Assembly: GCF_013744875.1 (NCBI RefSeq)
Contig: NZ_CP059399.1
Span: forward strand, 3,410,001 to 3,474,000
Direction of reading: 5' to 3'
DNA from: Nocardia huaxiensis
GTDB taxonomy: Bacteria; Actinomycetota; Actinomycetes; Mycobacteriales; Mycobacteriaceae
DNA: 64,000 nt
Shown here: piece after piece, positions 35,527 to 43,998 of the stretch
How the letters are laid out: each line of letters begins with the position of its first letter
Position numbering within the stretch: position 1 is the first letter of the stretch
Notes under the pieces: model-generated
Databases searched by the model: none
The model's input: only the letters and a program-made list of their open reading frames with translations
Told to the model about the DNA's origin: nothing
Position numbers and translations under genes: made by a program

Positions 35527-35548
35527 CCTGGCACTGCAACGGCACTCC

Positions 35549-35636
35549 CGTCATTCCGGCGTGCTCTTGGCCGGAATCCACAGGGATGGTGCACTGTTCC
35601 TTGGTCGATCCCGGCCAAAAGCGCGCCGGGATGACG
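35549..35636. repeat. Intergenic palindromic repeat, copy 1
   Basis: 88 bases starting CGTCATTCCGGCGTGCTCTT and ending in its near-complement GCGCGCCGGGATGACG, with GGCCGGAATCC and GATCCCGGCC inside the arms. It fills the gap between two convergent genes and would fold as a long hairpin, so it may serve as a bidirectional terminator. Copies 2 and 3 are at 50837 and 53199. Confidence 0.85.
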
Positions 35637-35663
35637 AGTTGGTGACGGGGTGCCGTCGCAGTT

Positions 35664-37445
35664 CTATCCAGCCGGGCGACTCGCCTGGCCCTCCAGTTGG
35701 CGTCGCAGGATCTTTCCGCTGGGATTGCGCGGGATCTGTTCCAGCGCAATGAATTCCTTGGGCACCTTGTAGCGTTCCAGGCGTTCGCGGATGTGGGCCT
35801 TGAGCTCCTCCGCGGACGGCAGGGACAGGCCGGGTGCTGCCACCAGGTAGGCGCGCAGCACCTGCCCGAACTCCTCGTGCGGCACCCCGATCACGACCAC
35901 ATCGTCGACGGCCGGATGGTCGGCGAGCACATCCTCCACCTCCTTCGGATAGATGTTCTCGCCACCGGACACGATCATGTCGTCGTCGCGGCCGTCGATG
36001 TACAACCGCCCCGCCGCGTCGAGGTGCCCCATGTCGCCGGTGTTCACGTGCCCGTCGAGGATCTCCTTGGCCTGGATCGGCGATCTCATGTCCGCCACGT
36101 AGCCGTGATAGCCGACCCCGCCGCGCACGAAGATGGTTCCGGTCTCGCCCACTGCCGCCGGGGTGCGGTCCGCGCGCAGAATGCGCACCGATACGCCGAT
36201 GGCGGGCCGCCCGGCGGTCCTCGGGTCGAACGCCAGGTCGGCTGTGGTGGCGAGGGAGATGATGCCCGCCTCGGTCGAGCCGTACCCATTGACCAGGATG
36301 GGACCGAAGGCCCCGAGGAACCGGGCAATGGTGGCGGGCGAGATCGGCGCGGCCCCGGTCACCGCCAAACGCAATGAGCCGGTGCGGAATTCACGCCGCC
36401 GCTGCTCGGGCACCGCCACCAGGCGCTGCAACATCACCGGAACACCGACGAACACGGTCGCGCGATGCCGTTCGATATCGGCCAGCGCGACTTCGGGATC
36501 GAACCGCCTGCGCGTGACAATCGTCGAACCCAGCGCCAGCGCGCCGACCGCGACGGCCAGGCCGAAGCCGTGAAAGAACGGCGGAGCCAGCACCATGACA
36601 TCGCGGGAGGTGAACCGCGTGGCCGACATGGCGGTCGCGGTCATCTCGGCCAGCGCGCGGGCACGCAACGGCCGGGACACGCCTTTGGCCAGACCGCCCG
36701 TCCCCGACGTCAACAGCGTGATCCTGACCGAGTGATGCACCGGCGGGGGAGCCGGATGCCGCTGGCGGGCAAGCGATTCCAGCGACAGCGCGCCACCCGG
36801 ATCCGGCGCCGACTCGACATCCGGCCGCGCCCGCTGTCCGTCGGCCGCTTCGCCGGGCTGTGCTGCGGCTGCTTCGCCCGGCCGTGCAGCGGCAGTTCCC
36901 CCGGGCGGCGTCGCGGTGGAATCACTGAGCCTCGCGGTCTCCGCAGGCCACGCTCGCACCCGGAGGCCGGGAAAGGCCGTCGCATCCAGGGCGGCATCGT
37001 ATTCCGCGTCGTGCACCAGAATGTCGGGCCGGTGTCGCTCGAGGATCTGGGCGAGCTGGGCCGCCGGGAGGTCGGTATTGAGGAATACCAGCTCACAGCC
37101 GAGCTGCGCGCCCACGACGGCCGCTTCCAGGAAGCCGCGGTGGTTACGGCACAGCACCGCAAGGGTTTTCGCCTCGGGCCGCAGTGCGTGCACCGCCGCG
37201 GCGATCGCCTCCGACCGGCGTTGCAACTGCCCGTAGGTCACCGTGCCCCGATCGTCGACGATCGCCGGGCGATCCGGATACCGGGCCGCGGACAGTGCCA
37301 GCACGGTCGCTATCGACGGCCCGAACTGCCACAGCGCCTTGATGATTCGCACACCCGCGGCCGGGCCGACCGGCCGCAGCGCACCGGAGGTCGCGAGCGG
37401 CAGCACCGCAGCGCGCCACTGGAATCCGGTCGCATTACGCGACAT
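35664..37445 (-). CDS. AMP-binding acyl-CoA synthetase
   Basis: 593 residues. Adenylation motifs are visible: LLTSGTGGLAKGVSRP, VNGYGSTEAGI, and DDMIVSGGENIYPKEVED with the closing PRNPSGKILRRQL lysine. An insert of about 45 residues rich in Ala, Pro and Gly (PGEAAAAQPGEAADGQ region, roughly residues 170-215) is absent from usual relatives. ATG 37445 overlaps the end of the upstream SDR gene by 11 bases. It is the third gene of a unit with a double-TetR regulator and an SDR, perhaps for lipid modification. Substrate unknown. Confidence 0.88.
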   Translation of the reverse strand: MSRNATGFQWRAAVLPLATSGALRPVGPAAGVRIIKALWQFGPSIATVLALSAARYPDRPAIVDDRGTVTYGQLQRRSEAIAAAVHALRPEAKTLAVLCRNHRGFLEAAVVGAQLGCELVFLNTDLPAAQLAQILERHRPDILVHDAEYDAALDATAFPGLRVRAWPAETARLSDSTATPPGGTAAARPGEAAAAQPGEAADGQRARPDVESAPDPGGALSLESLARQRHPAPPPVHHSVRITLLTSGTGGLAKGVSRPLRARALAEMTATAMSATRFTSRDVMVLAPPFFHGFGLAVAVGALALGSTIVTRRRFDPEVALADIERHRATVFVGVPVMLQRLVAVPEQRRREFRTGSLRLAVTGAAPISPATIARFLGAFGPILVNGYGSTEAGIISLATTADLAFDPRTAGRPAIGVSVRILRADRTPAAVGETGTIFVRGGVGYHGYVADMRSPIQAKEILDGHVNTGDMGHLDAAGRLYIDGRDDDMIVSGGENIYPKEVEDVLADHPAVDDVVVIGVPHEEFGQVLRAYLVAAPGLSLPSAEELKAHIRERLERYKVPKEFIALEQIPRNPSGKILRRQLEGQASRPAG

Positions 37446-38376
37446 TGCCCGCCTCCTTTGCCGCGCTGGCCAGCGACGCCTTGGTGTCGCCGAGGAAGCG
37501 GTAGAGGAAGGTGGCGCCGATCTCCAGTGGGGTGCGCAGCAGCGGCACCAGCACCGACAGTGGCCATACCACCGCCGGGGCCAGCGTGCGCGGCTTGCGC
37601 ACGATCGCGCGCGCGATGATGTATCCGGCGTCGCGGGCGGAATGTCCGGGCAGCGCGGACACCCAGCCGCTGGGAGCGCTCATCCGCGTGAACATCGCCC
37701 CCGCATAGAAACTGGTCAGCGTGACACCGTCCGGCCGCGCCTCCATGGCGACCGAGCGGATCCAGATATCGAACGCGGCCTTGGAGGAGAGGTAGAAACC
37801 CCATTTGGGGGCGACCGGGAACATGAGCCCGGCGGTGGACACATTCACGATGTGCCCGCAGCCGCGTTCCCGCATCTTCGGCAGCAGGGCCAGGGTGAGG
37901 CGCATCGGGCCGAGGTAGTTGGCCGCGGTGGTCGCGTTCAGATCCTTGGGGCGGTCGTAGGACAGGTGGATCGAGCGCCGCAGCGACTTGCCCGCATTGT
38001 GCACCAGATAGTCGACCTGGCCGAATTGCGTGAGTACCTGTTCGGCAAAGGCTTTCACCGAATCCTCGGAGGCCAGATCCAGCGGGATCGCGACCGCCTG
38101 CCCGCCCGCCGCCTTGATCTCGGTGACGATCAGATTCAACTGCTCGGCCGACCGTGCCCCCAGCACGACCGTCGCGCCGGCGTCGGCGAGGATGCGGGCG
38201 GTGGCCTCGCCGACGCCGAAGGAGGCTCCGGTCACCACGGCGACCTTGCCGTCGACTTCACGTCGTAGTCGGGCCCGGTTCTTGTACGGCCGCGGCCCGA
38301 CCAGCCAGGCGACGGCCCGGCCGATCGGTCCGGCGGCGAGCCGGTTGTTGGGTCCGGCGTCCAGGGATGTGCTCAC
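37435..38376 (-). CDS. Short-chain dehydrogenase/reductase with C-terminal membrane-associated extension
   Basis: 313 residues from GTG 38376. NAD(P)-binding TGASFGVGEAT and the active-site YLSSK (Y-x-x-x-K) in the stretch WGFYLSSKAAF are present, with the catalytic Ser in NVSTAGLM. The C terminus carries a hydrophobic tail (LAPAVVWPLSVLVPLLRTPLEIGATF), as in mycobacterial SDRs tied to lipid metabolism. GTG overlaps the stop of the upstream double-TetR gene (GTGA). The reaction is probably oxidation of a lipid hydroxyl or reduction of a keto group. Confidence 0.88.
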   Translation of the reverse strand: MSTSLDAGPNNRLAAGPIGRAVAWLVGPRPYKNRARLRREVDGKVAVVTGASFGVGEATARILADAGATVVLGARSAEQLNLIVTEIKAAGGQAVAIPLDLASEDSVKAFAEQVLTQFGQVDYLVHNAGKSLRRSIHLSYDRPKDLNATTAANYLGPMRLTLALLPKMRERGCGHIVNVSTAGLMFPVAPKWGFYLSSKAAFDIWIRSVAMEARPDGVTLTSFYAGAMFTRMSAPSGWVSALPGHSARDAGYIIARAIVRKPRTLAPAVVWPLSVLVPLLRTPLEIGATFLYRFLGDTKASLASAAKEAGNVA

Positions 38377-39671
38377 TCGTCGTACTCCGTTGTCTCGGTG
38401 GGCAATTGGGATCGGTCCAGGAGCGCGCTGATGGCGCGCGAGGAGAGGGGGGTCTCGGGGGCCAGGGTCAATACCGCCTGGCCGGTGGCGAACAGGCTGG
38501 CGACCAGCAGTTCCCGGAGCTGTACCCGGCTGAGGTCGCGGGTGCGCAGCCATTCGGTGACGGTGCCCTCCACGAAGGCCAGCCAGCCCGCGACGGCGGT
38601 GCGCGCCAAGGGCGTTCCCGCACCGCCGTTGATCTCCAGCATGAGCGCGTCGATCAGCCGATCGGACTGTCGCTGCTGGATGGCGCGCAGTTCGACGTCC
38701 GGCACCCGGGTCGACAGCGCCAGCGGCGACCCCTCGAATTCCTCGGCCGTATCGAGGTACAGATCCAGACCTCGGATGAGTCGTGACACCGCGGGTCCGC
38801 GCAGCGACTGGAGCCGGTCCCAGAAGTCGCCGGAGACGGCCTCGGCGGCGGCCAGGTACAGGCCGCGCTTGCCGCCGAAGTGGTAGTTGATCAAGCCGAT
38901 GGCGACGCCCGCGCGCTGCGCGATTTCGGTGGTGGACACCTCGTCGAAGCGTTTGGCCCGGAAAACCGTCACCGCCGCGTCGAGCAGCGCCGCGCGGGAT
39001 TCGTCACCGCGACCGGAGGCCGAACCTCGGTTTGAACGCTTTTCAATATCGGAGGAGTGGGCAGGATCGCTTTGAACGTCTTTCAAACCCTCGGCTCCCG
39101 CGAGCAGTCCGGGCAGCAGCGTCATGATCGGATCGGGTGCGATCGTGGCATCGGCCAGCCGTTGCACGCCCAATCCCATCCCCAGGCTGAACACGGTTTT
39201 CGCCGCATCGCGGAAGGATTCGCTCACCTCGGCACCCGCGATCTCGGCGAGCAGCCCGGCCAGCGCGTCCTGGATCGCGGACCGATTGGCGCGCAATTGA
39301 TCGCGCAGGCGCGGATCCTCCTGCGCGGCCAGCGTCAGCTCGAAGTCGAGCCGATTGCGCCCGGTCGCTTCGACATTCGCGCGCATCCACTCCCGCACCC
39401 CGCCCAGCCGCCCTACGCGGGTGCCGTTCCGTCCGCGCAATCGATCGATGCCGTTCATGGCCTCGACGTGGATCAGCTCCACGACCTCCAGGCAGAGCTC
39501 ATTCTTGCTGCGGAAATTCGAATACACCGCGCCTTTGGAGTAGCCGGCCGCATCGGCCACCCGCGCCAGCGAGGTGTTCGCGAGCCCGTCCGCGACGAAC
39601 AGATCGCGTGCGGTGCGAACCAGTTCGGCCCGCGTGCGCGCCTGGCTTTCCGGTCGTGACATCCGTGCCAT
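38373..39671 (-). CDS. Double TetR regulator: two TetR units in one polypeptide
   Basis: 432 residues with two complete TetR-type units. The first helix-turn-helix is at about residues 31-52 (ANTSLARVADAAGYSKGAVYSNF), the second at about 243-265 (DEVSTTEIAQRAGVAIGLINYHF), each followed by its own helical domain. The Ser/Arg-rich linker near 200-225 is hydrophilic. Third-position bias is continuous, so this is a real fusion. A single chain could act as a built-in dimer. First gene of the unit with the SDR and AMP-binding ligase, which it probably represses. ATG 39671 or 39662 may start it; the 5' gap contains ATAC-CGACA-GTAT, a possible operator. Confidence 0.85.
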   Translation of the reverse strand: MARMSRPESQARTRAELVRTARDLFVADGLANTSLARVADAAGYSKGAVYSNFRSKNELCLEVVELIHVEAMNGIDRLRGRNGTRVGRLGGVREWMRANVEATGRNRLDFELTLAAQEDPRLRDQLRANRSAIQDALAGLLAEIAGAEVSESFRDAAKTVFSLGMGLGVQRLADATIAPDPIMTLLPGLLAGAEGLKDVQSDPAHSSDIEKRSNRGSASGRGDESRAALLDAAVTVFRAKRFDEVSTTEIAQRAGVAIGLINYHFGGKRGLYLAAAEAVSGDFWDRLQSLRGPAVSRLIRGLDLYLDTAEEFEGSPLALSTRVPDVELRAIQQRQSDRLIDALMLEINGGAGTPLARTAVAGWLAFVEGTVTEWLRTRDLSRVQLRELLVASLFATGQAVLTLAPETPLSSRAISALLDRSQLPTETTEYDE

Positions 39672-39782
39672 GGGTCTCAAGATACTGTCGGTATTTGAAT
39701 TCCGCCAGTCTGGATTCCCGTTCATCGCCGCACGCCCCATGCGGCTGCCTGTCAAGGGGTGTTTTCGCGCACCCGGGGCTTG

Positions 39783-39804
39783 AAAGTTTGGCGGCCCGAA
39801 CTTT
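39783..39804. promoter_or_regulatory. Inverted repeat before the metal-transporter operon
   Basis: AAAGTTTGG and CCGAACTTT form an inverted repeat with a 4-base centre (8 of 9 pairs), ending 11 bases before ATG 39816. The size and place suit a metalloregulator operator (MntR/DtxR or Zur type); the identity is inferred from the transporter genes behind it. Confidence 0.5.
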
Positions 39805-39815
39805 ACATTCAGGTG

Positions 39816-40757
39816 ATGAAGGTTTGGCCCCACCGATTTCGGAGTGCTCCTCGGCGTGCGCTCATCGCGATGCTCGCCGTGTCCGCGACGGCCATCGCGC
39901 TCACCGGATGCGGAAGCAGCACCTCTGGTAATGGCAAACCGGTGGTGCTCACCACCTTCACCGTGCTCGCCGATATCGCGCGCAATGTGGCCGGGGAGCA
40001 TCTGACCGTCGAGTCGATCACCAAGCCGGGGGCCGAGATCCACGGCTACGAGCCGACGCCCGGCGATATCCGGACCGCGTCCAAGGCGGATCTGATCATC
40101 GACAACGGGCTCAATCTGGAAGCCTGGTTCGCGCAGTTCGTCGCGGATCTGGATGTGCAGCACGTGGTCGTCACCGACGGTGTCACGCCCATCGCCATCG
40201 GCGAGGACGCCTACCAGGGCAAGCCGAACCCGCACGCGTGGATGTCGCCGCTGAACGTGCAGATCTACGTCGACAATATGGTGCGCGCCTTCGGGGAACT
40301 GGATCCCGCGCACGCCAACGACTTCCGCGCCAATGGCGACGCGTACAAGGGCAAGCTCCAGCAGGTGCACAGCGAGCTGACCACGACGCTGTCGGCGCTG
40401 CCGGCCAATGAGCGCGCGCTGGTCACCTGCGAGGGCGCGTTCTCGTACCTGGCGCGCGACGCCGGGCTGACCGAGAAGTACATCTGGGCCGTGAACGCCG
40501 AACAGCAGGCCACACCCCAGCAGATCGCCTCGGCCATCGAATTCGTGCGCACCAACAAGGTTCCCGCGGTGTTCTGCGAATCGACCGTGTCCGACGCACC
40601 CATGCAGCGGGTCGTGGAGGCCACCGGGGCCAAGTTCGGCGGCACGCTCTACGTGGACTCGCTGTCCGATGAAAAGGGCCCTGTCCCCACCTATTTGGAT
40701 CTGATCAAACATGACGCCGCGACCATCAGCGCGGGTCTGACGGGACGGTCGTCATGA
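39816..40757 (+). CDS. Metal-binding lipoprotein of an ABC importer, manganese type
   Basis: 313 residues. Signal and lipobox IALTGC place the lipid anchor at Cys32. The four metal ligands expected for the cluster A-I proteins can be matched: His76 (EIHGYEP), His140 (NPHAWMS), Glu206 (CEGAFSY) and Asp281 (YVDSLSD). Glu at the third place is the pattern of manganese/iron binders such as PsaA and SitA, while zinc proteins have His. ATG 39816 is preceded by an inverted-repeat operator candidate. Its stop overlaps the ATPase gene by 4 bases; the permease gene follows. Confidence 0.9.
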   Translation: MKVWPHRFRSAPRRALIAMLAVSATAIALTGCGSSTSGNGKPVVLTTFTVLADIARNVAGEHLTVESITKPGAEIHGYEPTPGDIRTASKADLIIDNGLNLEAWFAQFVADLDVQHVVVTDGVTPIAIGEDAYQGKPNPHAWMSPLNVQIYVDNMVRAFGELDPAHANDFRANGDAYKGKLQQVHSELTTTLSALPANERALVTCEGAFSYLARDAGLTEKYIWAVNAEQQATPQQIASAIEFVRTNKVPAVFCESTVSDAPMQRVVEATGAKFGGTLYVDSLSDEKGPVPTYLDLIKHDAATISAGLTGRSS

Positions 40758-41566
40758 ACGCCGCGATCGAAATCGGGGACGTCACAGTCCATTACGGAGA
40801 GGTGCCCGCGCTCGAGGGCGTCTCGCTCACGCTCGGGCACGGCCGGATCTGCGGGCTGGTCGGCATGAACGGCTCCGGGAAGTCGACGCTGTTCAAGACC
40901 ATCATGGGCTTGGTCGCGCCGGACCGCGGCACGGTCCGCGTCGACGGCGGCACCTCCGCGGCGGCGCGCAAATCCGGTGTGCTGGGCTATGTTCCGCAGA
41001 GCGAGGACGTGGACTGGAGCTTCCCGCTCTCGGTGCGCGACATCGTCATGACCGGACGCTACGGGCACATGGGGTTCACCCGCCGCCCGCGCCGCGCCGA
41101 CCGGGACGCCGTCGCCGAGGCGCTGGCCCGCGTGGAACTGACCGACCTGGCGGACCGACAGATCGGGCAGCTGTCGGGCGGGCAGCGCAAACGCGCCTTC
41201 GTGGCGCGCGGGCTGGCGCAGGGCGCCACCATCCTGCTGCTGGACGAGCCGTTCGCCGGCGTCGACAAGCGCTCGGAGGCCACCATCACCGCGGTGCTCC
41301 GCGAACTCGCGAATTCCGGTGCCGCCGTCCTGGTTTCGACTCACGACCTGCACGCTCTGCCCGGCCTCGCGGATGAAGCGGTGCTGCTCATGCGCCGCGT
41401 GCTGGCGCACGGCGACCCGCACGAGGTGCTGGCCCCGGACAACCTCGCGCGCGCCTTCGGCATCGACGTGCTCGACGGGGACCGCGACAGCGGTGACGAG
41501 GACGATCGCGGCAGCCGCGACCGGCACCCGGCCCGGGGCCGCGACGACCTGCGCAAGGCCGGATAG
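40754..41566 (+). CDS. Metal ABC transporter ATP-binding protein
   Basis: 270 residues. Walker A GMNGSGKSTL, signature LSGGQRKRAFVARG, Walker B ILLLDEPF and the switch His in LVSTHDLHALP are present. It drives uptake with the lipoprotein encoded just before and the permease just after. The last 35 residues are unusually charged (GDRDSGDEDDRGSRDRHPAR) and are not part of the ATPase core; they could be a poorly conserved regulatory tail. The ATG overlaps the upstream stop. Confidence 0.92.
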   Translation: MNAAIEIGDVTVHYGEVPALEGVSLTLGHGRICGLVGMNGSGKSTLFKTIMGLVAPDRGTVRVDGGTSAAARKSGVLGYVPQSEDVDWSFPLSVRDIVMTGRYGHMGFTRRPRRADRDAVAEALARVELTDLADRQIGQLSGGQRKRAFVARGLAQGATILLLDEPFAGVDKRSEATITAVLRELANSGAAVLVSTHDLHALPGLADEAVLLMRRVLAHGDPHEVLAPDNLARAFGIDVLDGDRDSGDEDDRGSRDRHPARGRDDLRKAG

Positions 41567-41568
41567 CC

Positions 41569-42441
41569 ATGAGCCTCAACGAATTTCTCGTCGAACCGCT
41601 CAGCTACGACTTCATGACGCGGGCGCTGATCACCTGCCTCATCACCGCCGTGGTGTGCGCGGTGCTGTCCTGCTGGCTGGTGCTCATCGGCTGGTCGCTC
41701 ATGGGTGACGCGGTCTCGCACGCGGTGCTGCCCGGCGTGGTTCTCGCCTATATCGTCGGCGCGCCCTTCGCGGTCGGCGCGGTGATCTTCGGCTTCCTGG
41801 CCGTCGCGCTCATCGGCGTGGTCCGCAGCACCAGCCGGGTGAAGGAGGACGCGGCCATCGGCATCGTCTTCACCACGTTGTTCGCCTTCGGCCTGGTGCT
41901 GGTGTCGGTGACGCCGAGCCAGACCGACCTGAACCACATCATCTTCGGCAATCTGCTCGGCGTGAGTCGCGCCGAACTGATCCAGGTCGCGATTCTGGCC
42001 GCCATCGTGCTGGCCGCGCTGGTGCTCAAGCGGCGCGATTTCACCCTGTACGCCTTCGATCCCACGCACGCGCACGCGCTGGGCCTGCGCCCGCGCCTGC
42101 TCGGGGCCGCGCTGCTGGCGCTGCTGGCCTTGACCGCGGTGCTGTCGCTGCAGGCGGTCGGCGTGATCCTGGTGGTGGCCATGCTGATCATTCCGGGTTC
42201 GACGGCCTATCTGCTGACCGACCGATTCGGCCGCATGCTGCTGATCGCGCCGATCATCTCGGCGGTCTGTTCGGTGGCCGGGCTGTACCTCAGCTATCAC
42301 CTCGACACCGCTCCGGGCGCCATGGTGGTGGTCGCGCAGGGCGCGGTCTTCACCCTCGTCTACCTCTTCGCCCCACGTCAGGGCGTCATCGGCAAGCGCA
42401 TCGGGGCCGCCCGGCGCAGGTCGGCGGCCGCCGCGGCCTGA
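41569..42441 (+). CDS. Metal ABC transporter permease (ABC-3 type)
   Basis: 290 residues with seven to nine hydrophobic segments (ALITCLITAVVCAVLSCWLVLIGWSLMGDAVSHAVLPGVV is the characteristic ABC-3 start). It forms the membrane channel of the three-gene importer and starts 2 bases after the ATPase stop. The lipoprotein ligand set suggests Mn(II). GGACGAGGG-like ends and the next small gene at 42514 may belong to the same transcript. Confidence 0.92.
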   Translation: MSLNEFLVEPLSYDFMTRALITCLITAVVCAVLSCWLVLIGWSLMGDAVSHAVLPGVVLAYIVGAPFAVGAVIFGFLAVALIGVVRSTSRVKEDAAIGIVFTTLFAFGLVLVSVTPSQTDLNHIIFGNLLGVSRAELIQVAILAAIVLAALVLKRRDFTLYAFDPTHAHALGLRPRLLGAALLALLALTAVLSLQAVGVILVVAMLIIPGSTAYLLTDRFGRMLLIAPIISAVCSVAGLYLSYHLDTAPGAMVVVAQGAVFTLVYLFAPRQGVIGKRIGAARRRSAAAAA

Positions 42442-42513
42442 TGCCGTGAACAGGCGTTTCTCCCAGGTCAGTAGAGTTTCGGGGGATCCCGACGACTCGT
42501 GAGGAGAACGACC

Positions 42514-42645
42514 ATGTGCTACCCCGTCCAGTGCACCTGCGGAAAGACGACCTGGGACGGCTGCGGCGCCCACGTCGACGACGTCAAGGCGATGGTCCCG
42601 GAGTCCGACTGGTGCGCCGGACACGCCGACGCCGAGATCGGCTGA
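42514..42645 (+). CDS. Small Cys-rich protein, 43 residues
   Basis: A strong GAGGAG lies 6 bases before ATG 42514. The product is about 43 residues with CTCGKTTWDGCG and a later WCAGH, so Cys2, Cys8, Cys10 and Cys17 could bind a metal. The same arrangement (MCYPV then CxCGKTTWxGCG) recurs in a widespread family of tiny proteins without an agreed function. It follows the manganese-type importer after 72 bases and is closed by a hairpin terminator, suggesting it is an ordered part of this locus. Confidence 0.75.
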   Translation: MCYPVQCTCGKTTWDGCGAHVDDVKAMVPESDWCAGHADAEIG

Positions 42646-42672
42646 GCGGGCAGCTCTTTCATCGATGGGACG

Positions 42673-42700
42673 CGAGCGGCCGAGGCATCCCGGCCGCTCG
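42673..42700. terminator. Bidirectional hairpin terminator
   Basis: CGAGCGGCCG (42673-42682) and CGGCCGCTCG (42691-42700) pair perfectly around an 8-base loop. It separates the Cys-rich gene from the convergent SanA-like gene. There is no T run, as is usual in high-GC actinobacteria. Confidence 0.7.
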
Positions 42701-42719
42701 GCGTGCGTTCGGGGGACCG

Positions 42720-43430
42720 CTAGGGCGTGGCCGCCATGGCGTCGCGCACCGAGGTCTCCTGCTCGCCGAGGAAGGTCGGCTCGGGTTTGGTGACGATCGA
42801 GTACACGGCCTTGGTGGCGGCCAGCTGGTCGCGGAACCAGCACTTCCAGTAGACGTTGTTGTGCCCCTGGGTGTCGTCGCCCACGCCGACCGCGTCGATG
42901 CCGACCGCGCGGCACAGGGCCACGGTGCGGGGGAGCGAGAAGTCCTGTGTCACGGCGATGGCCGAGCGCACGCCGAAGATCTCGTAGGCGCGGGCGCAGG
43001 ATTCGTAGGTGCTGAAGCCCGCGTAGTCGAGGGCGATCTTGGCGGCGGGGACGCCCTTGCCGGTCAGGTAGTTGCGCATGACGGTGGGTTCGTCATGTGA
43101 TTCGCGGCCATTGTCGCCGGTCACCAGAATGGCTTTCACCTTGCCGGCTTCGAGGAGTTCGCGGCCGAGGTCCAGGCGCGCGGCCAGGAACGGGGACGGC
43201 CGGCCATTGTCGTAGATCTCCGCGCCGAAGACGATGGCCACATCGGCATTGGGTGCGGATTCGGCGCTGTACTGGAAATCGTCGGCGGTGTAGCGGATCC
43301 ACAGAATCGAGCTCAGACACACCAGGATTCCGGTGATCACGGCCGTCACCAGGAGTTTTCCCATGCGGCGCGGGGGCAGCCACCGGGCGAGACGAATGCG
43401 GGCGGACTGCGCGGCGGCACGGAGCTTCAT
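42720..43430 (-). CDS. SanA/YdcF-like (DUF218) membrane protein
   Basis: 236 residues. One membrane helix (LLVTAVITGILVCLSSILWIRY) is followed by a DUF218 domain: ADVAIVFGAEIYDNGRPSPFLAARLD, ILVTGDNG and TYESCARAYEIFGVRSAIAVTQDFSLPRTVALCR. E. coli SanA affects envelope permeability and vancomycin sensitivity at high temperature; the biochemical role is unclear. ATG 43430 fits the usual N terminus; GTG 43499 would add 23 residues. Confidence 0.85.
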   Translation of the reverse strand: MKLRAAAQSARIRLARWLPPRRMGKLLVTAVITGILVCLSSILWIRYTADDFQYSAESAPNADVAIVFGAEIYDNGRPSPFLAARLDLGRELLEAGKVKAILVTGDNGRESHDEPTVMRNYLTGKGVPAAKIALDYAGFSTYESCARAYEIFGVRSAIAVTQDFSLPRTVALCRAVGIDAVGVGDDTQGHNNVYWKCWFRDQLAATKAVYSIVTKPEPTFLGEQETSVRDAMAATP

Positions 43431-43597
43431 GCGGGCAGTGTGGTCCGGCCGGCTGAAGGGATGCTTATCGAACCCTTGTCGATCTTGTGTCGCGCCCACG
43501 GAATTCGGGGCTCGGGGATTGATCGATTCGGCGATGGGGGAGCGGGGTGCTTTGTAGACTCCGGCGTGAGTGAAGCGGTCTTGCTTCAGTTGTTGAT

Positions 43598-43984
43598 GTG
43601 AGGTTTCTGATGCAATCCAGTGGGCCAGGTGTTTTCGCCGTGCGTGCGGTCACGGCATTGATCGGTGCGGCGATGCTGATCGGAGGGACGGCGGCCTGCG
43701 GCGACAGCGACTCCGGCGGGGGCGCGGCACCCTCGTCCGTCGCACCGGTCAGCTCGGTCGCACCGGCGAGCTCCACGGCCCCGGCGAGTTCGGCCGCCCC
43801 GCAGCCCACTTCGGAGACCGCCGCGCCCGCACCGGAACCCGCTGTCACCGAACCGGCCGCACCCGCCCAGCCCGCTCCCGCCGTACCGACCAAACCCATC
43901 GCGACCGCACCCGCGCCGCAAACCCAGCAGCCCGCCCCGCCCACCCTCGACGCGCCCGGATTCGAACCGCGCGCCGGCTACTGA
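43598..43984 (+). CDS. Exported Ala/Pro/Ser-rich protein, probable lipoprotein
   Basis: 128 residues from GTG 43598, or 124 from ATG 43610. A signal sequence (AVTALIGAAMLIGGTAAC) ends in Cys with a loose lipobox. The rest is low complexity: ASSTAPASS, APEPAVTEPAAPAQPAPAVP and so on, with no folded domain. It is 14 bases before the SGNH hydrolase gene and could be a cell-wall spacer acting with it. Function unknown. Confidence 0.6.
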   Translation: MRFLMQSSGPGVFAVRAVTALIGAAMLIGGTAACGDSDSGGGAAPSSVAPVSSVAPASSTAPASSAAPQPTSETAAPAPEPAVTEPAAPAQPAPAVPTKPIATAPAPQTQQPAPPTLDAPGFEPRAGY

Positions 43985-43998
43985 GGAAGCGGGGCCAC

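Noticed and set aside
35549..35636. Insertion sequence or transposase near the palindromic repeats
   Set aside because: The elements are about 90 bases long with no coding capacity and no transposase gene nearby.
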